Shown here: positions 38,572 through 46,115 of the stretch, piece after piece
Numbering within the stretch: position 1 is the first letter of the stretch
Layout: every line of letters begins with the position of its first letter
Assembly: GCA_016201135.1 (NCBI GenBank)
Contig: JACQDK010000052.1
Location: 1-47,345 of the forward strand
DNA length: 47,345 nucleotides
Source: Actinomycetota bacterium
GTDB taxonomy: Bacteria; Actinomycetota; UBA4738; HRBIN12
Direction of reading: 5' to 3'
Position numbers and translations under genes: made by a program
Notes under the pieces: model-generated
Databases searched by the model: none
What the model saw: the letters and a program-made list of their open reading frames with translations, nothing else
Told to the model about the DNA's origin: nothing

Positions 38572-38901
38572 TCATCCCTCTTCCCATCCCTCTTCCCTCA
38601 GGCCGCCGGTCCCGGCGAGCCGATCAAGCACCTCGTCGGTGAAACCGACCTCGAGGCGCTCGGCCTCGGTCTTCGCCTCGGCCTCCAGGTCCTCGCCGCA
38701 CGAGCGCGACTCCTTGTGCCACTCGTCCATGTACTCGTCGGTGCCGATCAGACCGACGCGCGTCGCGGCCACATCGATCGCCTCCTGGAACCGGTCCGAG
38801 AGCTGCACGCGCGCGCGCTCGCGGCCGGCCCGGGCCGTCACCTGCGCGGGGATGTCCCGCCACCAGATCACGGTGAGCTCCGCGGCCATCGGTCCTCCCA
38901 T
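38572..38901 (-). CDS. Small conserved protein of the 'virulence factor' type (PF13769-like), function unknown
   Basis: MGGPMAAELTVIWWRDIPAQVTARAGRERARVQLSDRFQEAIDVAATRVGLIGTDEYMDEW; ATGA overlap with the corrinoid protein gene. Confidence 0.75.
   Translation of the reverse strand: MGGPMAAELTVIWWRDIPAQVTARAGRERARVQLSDRFQEAIDVAATRVGLIGTDEYMDEWHKESRSCGEDLEAEAKTEAERLEVGFTDEVLDRLAGTGGLREEGWEEG
38574..38597. repeat. 12-bp tandem duplication (atccctcttccc x2) at the 3' end of the small ORF
   Basis: Direct reading of two identical adjacent units. Confidence 0.8.
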
Positions 38902-39596
38902 CAGGCGCTCGCGGCCGCGCGCTTGGCCAGGACGAGCGCCTGGGCGGTCTCGGACGCGATCGCCGCGTCCCGGCAGTACGCGTCGGCGCCGACGGCCTTG
39001 CCGAACTCCTCGTTCAGCGGCGCACCGCCGACCAGCACGATGTACCGGTCTCGCAGGCCCCTCGCGACGAGCTCGTCGATCACGACCTTCATGTAGGGCA
39101 TCGTGGTGGTGAGCAGCGCCGACATGCCGAGGATGTCCGGCTGGTGCTCCTCCAGGGCGGCCAGGTAGCTCTCGACGGCGTTGTTGATGCCGATGTTCAC
39201 CACCTCGAAGCCCGCGCCCTCCAGCATCATGGCCACCAGATTCTTGCCGATGTCGTGGATGTCTCCCTTCACGGTGCCGATCACAACCTTGCCGATCCGC
39301 GCTGCGCCGGTCTCGGCGAGCAGCGGGCGAAGGATCTCCATGCCGGCCTTCATCGCGTTCGCGGCCAGCAGCACCTCGGGCACGAACAGGATCCCGTCGC
39401 GGAAGTCGATGCCGACGATCCGCATGCCCTCCACCAGGGCCTCGTTCAGCACGCGATCGGGGGCCCATCCGCGCTCCAGCAGGATGTTCGTCCCGACGAC
39501 GATCTCGTCGGCGAGACCGTCGTACAGGTCGTCGTGCATCTGCGAGACCAGCTCCTCGTCCGGGAGCGCTGCGAGATCGACGTCGTCCTCGGCCAT
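38901..39596 (-). CDS. Corrinoid (B12-binding) methyltransferase partner protein
   Basis: Helical cap plus cobalamin motif GTVKGDIHDIGKNLVAMMLEGAGFEVVNIG (DxHxxG), ILGMSALLTTTMPYM, VLVGGAPLNEEFGKAVGADAY. Confidence 0.95.
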   Translation of the reverse strand: MAEDDVDLAALPDEELVSQMHDDLYDGLADEIVVGTNILLERGWAPDRVLNEALVEGMRIVGIDFRDGILFVPEVLLAANAMKAGMEILRPLLAETGAARIGKVVIGTVKGDIHDIGKNLVAMMLEGAGFEVVNIGINNAVESYLAALEEHQPDILGMSALLTTTMPYMKVVIDELVARGLRDRYIVLVGGAPLNEEFGKAVGADAYCRDAAIASETAQALVLAKRAAASA

Positions 39597-39600
39597 GTCC

Positions 39601-42066
39601 CTAGCTCCTGGTTCGTTCGTTCTTCGGGTCGAACTGCGGGTCGGCGGCGACGGTCGCGGCGAGCCGCTCGCCGAAGTACTCGATCTCGACGGGCGTTCCC
39701 TCCACCGCGAGCTCCACCGGAAGGTAGCCGTACGCGATGCCGCGCCCGATCGAGTAGCCGCGGTTCGCGGACGTCACGTACGAGACGACGCGGCCGCCCG
39801 ACCACACGGGCTCCTTGCCCATCACGGCGGCGCGAGGGTCGTCGAGCGTCATGCACGAGAGCCGGCGCGCGTGCCCTCGCCGGAGCTTCGTCTCCAGAGC
39901 CGCCCTCCCCTGGAAGTCACCTTGGTCCATATTCACGGCGAAGCCGAGGCCCGCCTCGAACGGGTCGTGCTCCGTGTCGACGTCCTGGTTCCACAGGCGG
40001 TAGCCCTTCTCCAGGCGGAGGGAGTCGAGCGCCCCGGCGCCCGCAGCGACGATCCCGTGCGGCTCGCCCGCCTCCCAGAGGAGCTCCCACGCCCGGTCGC
40101 CCATCGCGAACTGCCCGTAGAGCTCCCACCCCAGCTCCCCTGCGTACGAGATGCGCTGTGCCCAAACCGGCCCCACCTCGCCCACGTTCAGGTACCTCGC
40201 AGTCATGTACGGGAAGGCCTCGTTCGAGACGTCCTCGTCGGTGACCGCCCGCAGCACGTCGCGCGCGCGAGGCCCCCACAGCCCTAGCGCGAATAGCGAG
40301 CCGGTGCGCTCGGTGATCGTGACGCGCTCGCCCTCGCGGATCTGGGCGCGCAGCCAGGCCAGGTCGTGCTGGCCCGAGCCCCCGCCGGTGACCACGCGGA
40401 AGAGGTCCTCGGCCTTGCGCGTGACCGTGAGGTCGCACCGGATGCCGCCCGACGGCGTCAGCATCGAGGTGTAGACGATCGCTCCGACCGGCCGGTCGAT
40501 CCGGTTCGCACAGATCCTCTCCAGGAACGCGCAGGCGTCCGGCCCCGCCACGTCGAGCTTCGCGAACGCGGTGATGTCGAAGAGGCCGGCCCGTTCGCGG
40601 GTGGCCAGGTGCTCCGCGCCCACGGTCGGCGACCAGTTCATCGCGGCCCAGCCCTCGCGCTCCTCCCAGTCGGCGCCGGCAAGGAGCGCCCGGTTCGCCT
40701 CGAACCACTGCGGGCGCTCCCACCCGGCGACCGTGAAGAAGGCGGCGCCCAGCGCGACGTGCCGCCCGTGGAAGGGGGACAGGCGGATCTTCCTAGGGTG
40801 CGACATCTGCTGCAACGGATGGACTATGCCGTAGACCTCCCGGTAGAGCTGCTTCCCGCGCGCCAGCTCGTACGGCGGCGTGGTCTGGAACGGGTAGAAC
40901 CGGTTCGCGTCGGCTTCGGACGGGTCGTAGCCGGGCTCGCCGTTCACGATCCACTCGGCCACCTGCCGCCCCATGCCTCCCCCGTGCGTGACCCAGACCG
41001 CCTCGCACACCCAGACGCCCCGGGTGTGTGTCGACTCGCCCACGATCGGGTTCCCGTCGGGGGTGAACGAGAACATCCCGTTCAGCGAGCGCGCGGGGTC
41101 CTCCGGTCGCATGCGGCCTTCGAGCGCGGGCAGTAGCCGGGCGGCCTCGCGCTCCGCCTCGTCGAAGTCGCCCGGCGTGAACGGAGCGATCGCCGGCGGC
41201 ATCGCGCCGCCGGGCCGCCAGATGTCCTTCTGCGCCGTGACGATCGGCTCGTGCCTGTAGCTGCCGACCCCGTAGTGGTCCTGCCGATGACGGAAGTAGA
41301 TCCCGACGTCCTGATGCCGAAGTAGCGGGTGCGCAACCTCGCGCGTCTCGCCGGCGAGCTCGGGGATCGGGTCCGTCCACACGAGCTGGTGCTGCACGGC
41401 GACGAGGGGGATAGGCACGCCGGCCATCGCGCCGACCGTCGGGCCCCAGATGCCGGCGCACAAGAGGACCCGCTCGCACTCGATCGCGCCCTCGTCGGTG
41501 CGCACGCCGCACACGCGGCCCTCACGCACGTCGAACCCCGTGACGGTGACCCCGCCCCGGAAGGCGACGCCTCGCTCGGAGGCCCTGCGCGCCAGCGCGG
41601 TCGCGATCCGGACCGCCATCGCGATGCCGTCGGTTGGCACGAAGTACGAGCCCAGGATCTTCGAGGGATCCAGGAGCGGGATCCGCTCGGCCGTCTGCTC
41701 GGGCGTGAGGAGCTCGGTGCCCTCCAAGCCGAACGAGCGCGCGAACCCCTGCCGGCGCCTCAGCTCCATCATGCGGGCCTCGGTGGTCGCGACCTCGATG
41801 CCGCCGACCCCGTACCAGCACGGCTCCCCATCCAGCTCCAGCGACCGGTAGAGGTCCACGCTGTCCTGCGCGATCCGGCAGGTCGAGCGGGAGCCGCTCG
41901 TCTGGAAGACGAGTCCGGGGGCGTGGGAGGTCGAGCCGCCGGTCTCGAACAGCGGGCCCTGATCCACCACGAGGACGTCGGTCAGGCCCAGCTCGGCCAG
42001 GTGGTAGGCGGCGCTGGTGCCGACGATCCCGGCACCCACGATGACGAGCTGCGCTCGATCCCTCAT
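39601..42066 (-). CDS. FAD-dependent dimethylglycine/sarcosine dehydrogenase-like protein with GcvT-type folate-binding domain
   Basis: MRDRAQLVIVGAGIVGTSAAYHLAELGLTDVLVVDQGPLFETGGSTSHAPGLVFQT; C-terminal GcvT domain (YAGELGWELYG, RLEKGYRLWNQDVDTEHDPFEAGLGFAVNM). Confidence 0.93.
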   Translation of the reverse strand: MRDRAQLVIVGAGIVGTSAAYHLAELGLTDVLVVDQGPLFETGGSTSHAPGLVFQTSGSRSTCRIAQDSVDLYRSLELDGEPCWYGVGGIEVATTEARMMELRRRQGFARSFGLEGTELLTPEQTAERIPLLDPSKILGSYFVPTDGIAMAVRIATALARRASERGVAFRGGVTVTGFDVREGRVCGVRTDEGAIECERVLLCAGIWGPTVGAMAGVPIPLVAVQHQLVWTDPIPELAGETREVAHPLLRHQDVGIYFRHRQDHYGVGSYRHEPIVTAQKDIWRPGGAMPPAIAPFTPGDFDEAEREAARLLPALEGRMRPEDPARSLNGMFSFTPDGNPIVGESTHTRGVWVCEAVWVTHGGGMGRQVAEWIVNGEPGYDPSEADANRFYPFQTTPPYELARGKQLYREVYGIVHPLQQMSHPRKIRLSPFHGRHVALGAAFFTVAGWERPQWFEANRALLAGADWEEREGWAAMNWSPTVGAEHLATRERAGLFDITAFAKLDVAGPDACAFLERICANRIDRPVGAIVYTSMLTPSGGIRCDLTVTRKAEDLFRVVTGGGSGQHDLAWLRAQIREGERVTITERTGSLFALGLWGPRARDVLRAVTDEDVSNEAFPYMTARYLNVGEVGPVWAQRISYAGELGWELYGQFAMGDRAWELLWEAGEPHGIVAAGAGALDSLRLEKGYRLWNQDVDTEHDPFEAGLGFAVNMDQGDFQGRAALETKLRRGHARRLSCMTLDDPRAAVMGKEPVWSGGRVVSYVTSANRGYSIGRGIAYGYLPVELAVEGTPVEIEYFGERLAATVAADPQFDPKNERTRS

Positions 42067-42107
42067 CCATCTGCTCCCGGGCCTGTCCGGATAGTGTGGC
42101 CGAAGCT

Positions 42108-42145
42108 GTTGCCCCTGCAATGTTTCGGTTGCGATGAACGCAACC
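42108..42145. promoter_or_regulatory. Candidate operator cluster: GTTGC-N4-GCAAT and GGTTGC-N7-GCAACC upstream of the demethylation operon
   Basis: Two adjacent dyads built from the same GTTGC/GCAAC half-site in the 95-bp gap upstream of the DMGDH-like start; the two GTTGC elements begin 20 bp apart. Confidence 0.45.
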
Positions 42146-42161
42146 AACGCCGGTCGCGCCA

Positions 42162-43148
42162 CTACCCCGACGTGTGCTGGTATCCGGTCAGCTTCCCTCC
42201 CTCGATCGCCAAGATCCAACCCTGCAGCACGCCCTGGACGTACTCGCTGCCCGGGTTGAAACACTGCGTGCGACCGATGCGGAAGCGCCCGCCCGACTCG
42301 TGGATGTGACCGTGCAGCCCGACCAGCGGCTGGTACCGCTCGATCGACTGCCGCACCGCGGAGCTTCCTCCGCCGATCATGACGAACCTACCCCCTTCGC
42401 GCACCGGCGTCGGCAGCTCGCCCGGCCTCGACGGCCTCTCCAGCTTCAGGCAGGAGTCGATCGGCGTGTTCTTCGGCGGGCAGTGGAAGTTGAACACCGC
42501 CCGCCCCACGTCGGGCAGCTTCGAGACCTCCGCATCGATCGCCGCGGCGATCTCGCTCTCCGCCGCCTCGCGCGGCGTGTCCCAGGGCGTGAACGTGGAG
42601 AGCCCCACCGTCACCATCGTGTGCTCGTCGTCCAGCTCGACGACCCGGCCTTCGCAGGCCATCACCTGCGACCCCTCGTGCGCCTCGAGCGTCGATAGCA
42701 CGGACGGCTCGTCGTCGTTCCCGCCGCAGAGGTACATCCGCACGCCGGTTCCGGCCAGCCGCTCCTCCGCGAGCGAGAGCCATCCGTGCAGGCGCGCCGC
42801 CGCGAGATCCTGGAAGATCCCCTTTCGCAACAGGGGATCGGCCTTCACCTGCACGTACTCGTCGCGCGCGAACACCTTCCAGTAGAACCCCGGCAGCTCC
42901 ACGCTCTTCGTGAACGCCGCCAACCCGTCCTGCTCGAGCTCGTGGTCGGAACCTTGGAAGTGCGCCCGGTACACGCCGTTCTCGCGCACGATCGGCACGA
43001 GTGCCTTGCCCATCAGGTCTCCTCCGAACACGAGCGCCTCGCAGCCGTAGAAGGCCGCCGCGTTCAGGAACTTGCGGAACGTGGGCTGGGAGCCGTGCAG
43101 GTCGGCCGCGAAGAAGATCCTGGTCGGCCGTCCCTTCGAGCGGAACAC
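42162..43148 (-). CDS. Calcineurin-like metallophosphoesterase (paralog 1)
   Basis: [42 protein letters not shown] metal-ligand motifs. Confidence 0.9.
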   Translation of the reverse strand: MFRSKGRPTRIFFAADLHGSQPTFRKFLNAAAFYGCEALVFGGDLMGKALVPIVRENGVYRAHFQGSDHELEQDGLAAFTKSVELPGFYWKVFARDEYVQVKADPLLRKGIFQDLAAARLHGWLSLAEERLAGTGVRMYLCGGNDDEPSVLSTLEAHEGSQVMACEGRVVELDDEHTMVTVGLSTFTPWDTPREAAESEIAAAIDAEVSKLPDVGRAVFNFHCPPKNTPIDSCLKLERPSRPGELPTPVREGGRFVMIGGGSSAVRQSIERYQPLVGLHGHIHESGGRFRIGRTQCFNPGSEYVQGVLQGWILAIEGGKLTGYQHTSG

Positions 43149-43248
43149 GCCCGGCTCCTCATCCCATGTTCACGAAAGATCGTCTTCGGCTCGGTGAGGC
43201 GCCCCGTCGAGGGCGACGTGTTGGTCCCCTCGTTCACTCCGCCGCAAC

Positions 43249-43278
43249 GACGGGGGCGGCCCTCAGGCCGCCCCCGTC
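43249..43278 (-). terminator. Strong hairpin downstream of the APC permease
   Basis: Perfect 13-bp stem GACGGGGGCGGCC / GGCCGCCCCCGTC with 4-nt loop, just 3' of the permease stop; weak U-tract. Confidence 0.65.
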
Positions 43279-43301
43279 TTCCCGTCCGTCGATCCCGGTC
43301 G

Positions 43302-44933
43302 CTACTCGACCGGGATCTCCTGGTAGATCGCCTTCAGGTCGATCCCCTGGCTCTTCCGGTAGACCTTCGCCACGACGTAGATCACGAGCGCAAGGACGTA
43401 CATCGCACCCATGAACACGAGCGACGAGTGATCGTTGACCGCGTAGTTCGCGTTGGTGAACCACTCGTACAGGTTGAATCCCAGGAACGCGGCGGTGAGG
43501 AAGCCCGACACGGTGATCAACGGGATCCCCGCGATCTTGTACTTGGCGATCGCGGAGTTCTCGTACAGGTGCTTCTTCCGCCACGGCAGGATCATCGCGG
43601 CGACCGCCGTTCCGAAGAACGTCACGGCGATGACGAGCGTGGCGTCCAGGATGAACTTGTAGAAGTTGCTTGTGTAGGCGTACAGCGCGCTCACCCCGAG
43701 AGACGGGACCAGCATCAAGACCAACGCCCACACGGGAACGTGCCGCTTCTCGGACACGTCGGCGACCTTCTCGGGAAGGATCCGGTCGAAGGCGGCCGCG
43801 AAGATGACCCGCGTCGACGACAGGAACAGCGTCCCGGCCCAGCCCAGGAACCATGCGCCGAAGGCCAGGACGATGATCGCCGAGATGAGCGAGTTGTGGA
43901 AGTAGAAGCTGGCCAGGAGCGGCGGATACGCCCAGATCGGCACCGGCGACTTCCCGAGCCCGTACACCACGTCCCAGTAGTTCAGGTTCGCGGCGTTGAA
44001 CCACTGCCAACCGAAGAACTTCGTGGCCAGGAGAAGGAACACGATCGCGATCACGATCGTGACCCACAGCCCACGCATCATCCCGCCCATGACCCTCTTG
44101 AAGTCGCTGGCGCCGCGGACCTCGCCGTAGAGCGTCGCTCCCCAGTTCGGCCACAGGATCCAGAAGCAGAGGAACGGGATCAGCAGCAGGGAGTCACCGA
44201 AGAACGGGGAGAACCCCAGATCCGGGACGACCTTCGTGCCGCCTGCGTCCGTGAACGTCTGCGCGTACGCGTTCTTCGCACCGAACAGGTGGGACGACTC
44301 CTGGTTGAACGCGCTCGCGAACCCGGTGCGTGAGCCGAAGAGCATGACCAGGAAGACGATCCCGAGCGCCACGAGCCCCACGTAGAAGCAGTACTTCTGG
44401 ATCTTCGCGTACCCCTCCATGCCCAACGACACGAGGAATCCGGCCAGCACCACCGTGAACACGTCGACGGCGAAGATGCCGTTCTTCCCGGAAAGGAAGG
44501 TCAGCAGGCCGCCCCACTTGAACAGCGCCGCCAGCGGCTGGAAGACCTCGACGTTCAGGATGTTCCCGTACACCGGAGCCCAGTACCACAGGATGAACCA
44601 CCATCCGGTGACGGCCAGTACGAACGCGATCCCGCCGCCCAGCACTCGGCTCTGCCACACGTAGTCCCCGCCCGCTCGCGGCATCACGGAGATCAGCCCG
44701 GCATAGGTGATCACTAGGAAGCTCACGAAGACGCCGGAGATGAGCAAGGCCGGGAGCACCTGTCCGTTGGGAACGAACGCGAGGACCGACAGGGCGAAGA
44801 AGAGCCCCAACGTGACGAAGTTGACCGACATGAACGAGTAGAGGAAGGCGTCGAACTTCGACCAGCCCTTGACAAGGCCGGTCGCCTTCCGCAGGAACAA
44901 GGTAGGAGCTTCACCCACCGCTGCCATCAGCAC
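43302..44933 (-). CDS. APC-family amino acid/amine permease
   Basis: Polytopic protein; LISVMPRAGGDYVWQSRVLGG motif typical of APC transporters. Confidence 0.9.
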   Translation of the reverse strand: MLMAAVGEAPTLFLRKATGLVKGWSKFDAFLYSFMSVNFVTLGLFFALSVLAFVPNGQVLPALLISGVFVSFLVITYAGLISVMPRAGGDYVWQSRVLGGGIAFVLAVTGWWFILWYWAPVYGNILNVEVFQPLAALFKWGGLLTFLSGKNGIFAVDVFTVVLAGFLVSLGMEGYAKIQKYCFYVGLVALGIVFLVMLFGSRTGFASAFNQESSHLFGAKNAYAQTFTDAGGTKVVPDLGFSPFFGDSLLLIPFLCFWILWPNWGATLYGEVRGASDFKRVMGGMMRGLWVTIVIAIVFLLLATKFFGWQWFNAANLNYWDVVYGLGKSPVPIWAYPPLLASFYFHNSLISAIIVLAFGAWFLGWAGTLFLSSTRVIFAAAFDRILPEKVADVSEKRHVPVWALVLMLVPSLGVSALYAYTSNFYKFILDATLVIAVTFFGTAVAAMILPWRKKHLYENSAIAKYKIAGIPLITVSGFLTAAFLGFNLYEWFTNANYAVNDHSSLVFMGAMYVLALVIYVVAKVYRKSQGIDLKAIYQEIPVE

Positions 44934-44964
44934 CCCCTCGGGATCCGTTGCGACGAATCGATGC

Positions 44965-44976
44965 GAACCGCGGTTC
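44965..44976. promoter_or_regulatory. Perfect 12-bp palindrome GAACCGCGGTTC upstream of the permease
   Basis: Direct reading; 31 bp upstream of the predicted start. Confidence 0.35.
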
Positions 44977-45029
44977 CATCGTGCGGCCCCGTTCCCTACA
45001 TCACCTCCGTTCTCGCAGAGCCGTAACGC

Positions 45030-45977
45030 TCATCCGTTCACGAGCTGGTAGTTCTTCACCTTCCTCTTCTTCGTGTCGATGTTCACGATCGCGGCCTGAA
45101 GGATGCCCTCCTCGTACGAGCTCCCGGGGTTCAGGGCGAGCGTCCGGCCGATCCGCGCCGAGCCCCTGCTCTCGTGGATGTGACCGTGGAGCGAGAGCAT
45201 CGGCTGGTAGGACCGGATCGACTCGAGCACCGAGGTCGACCCCACCGGCCGGATCGCCTGTCCGCCGGACACGTACGTGAGCTGGTCGGTGAGGGCCGGC
45301 GCATTGTCGAGCTTCGACCCGTACGGCGGCGCGTGGAAGTTGAAGATCGTGAAGTCGGGATCGTCCGCGTGCGCGAGCGCCTTCTCGATCCGCCTGGCGA
45401 GCGCCGGCTCCTCGGCCTCGCGGAACGTCTGCCAGGGGGTCGGATTCGTCCATCCCATCGAGATGATCTTGAACCCGTCGAGCTCCATCGGATGGTCCTC
45501 GTCCCCGGTCTCCACCACCTCGGCGCTCGCCAGCACGTCGTCGATCTCGAACATGTCATCGTTCGCAGGGCACGCGATCACGCGGATCCCCGTTCCCCTC
45601 ATCTTCTCCTCGGCCATCGCGATCCAACGCTCGGTGCCCTCGACCATGACCTGCTTGAATCGCTTGTCGACCAGGTCCTCGTCCTCCTGCATCGCGACGT
45701 ACTCCTCGCCGGAGACCCTGATCGGGTAGTAGCCGCGGTTCATGACCCGTTTCTCGAACTCCGTGATCTCGGACTCGCTCTCGAGCGTCTCCCGGAAGTC
45801 CTGGAGCGAGGCCTCCCACGACCCGTTCGCCTTCTGCACGATCGGGACCATCGCCTTGCCGGTGACGTCCCCGCCCAAGATCACGACGTCGGCCTTGTAG
45901 AAGGCACCCGCGTTCAGGAACTTCTTCCAACAGATCTCCGAGCCGTGGAGGTCTGTGACGTAGAAGATCTTGGGCAC
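45030..45977 (-). CDS. Calcineurin-like metallophosphoesterase (paralog 2)
   Basis: [64 protein letters not shown]; same architecture as 42162-43148. Confidence 0.9.
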   Translation of the reverse strand: MPKIFYVTDLHGSEICWKKFLNAGAFYKADVVILGGDVTGKAMVPIVQKANGSWEASLQDFRETLESESEITEFEKRVMNRGYYPIRVSGEEYVAMQEDEDLVDKRFKQVMVEGTERWIAMAEEKMRGTGIRVIACPANDDMFEIDDVLASAEVVETGDEDHPMELDGFKIISMGWTNPTPWQTFREAEEPALARRIEKALAHADDPDFTIFNFHAPPYGSKLDNAPALTDQLTYVSGGQAIRPVGSTSVLESIRSYQPMLSLHGHIHESRGSARIGRTLALNPGSSYEEGILQAAIVNIDTKKRKVKNYQLVNG

Positions 45978-46055
45978 GCCCACTCCCCTCGGTGTCCTGG
46001 CCCTGGCCTTCGGCGCCGATACTCCGCCCCCGGGGGTGCGCGGCGCAAGCCAGAG

Positions 46056-46072
46056 GTTGCGGGGAGGGCAAC
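46056..46072. promoter_or_regulatory. GTTGC-N7-GCAAC dyad in the divergent metallophosphoesterase/GMC promoter region
   Basis: Same half-sites and spacing as the dyad at 42128-42144. Confidence 0.45.
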
Positions 46073-46115
46073 AGGGCCCACGCACGGCGCGACTCTGGGT
46101 GCTAAGACTCTGCCT

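Noticed and set aside
42067-42161. Cobalamin riboswitch upstream of the corrinoid operon
   Set aside because: Only about 95 bp of leader; no recognisable B12-box (GCCACTG-type) on the correct strand; the dyads fit a protein operator better.
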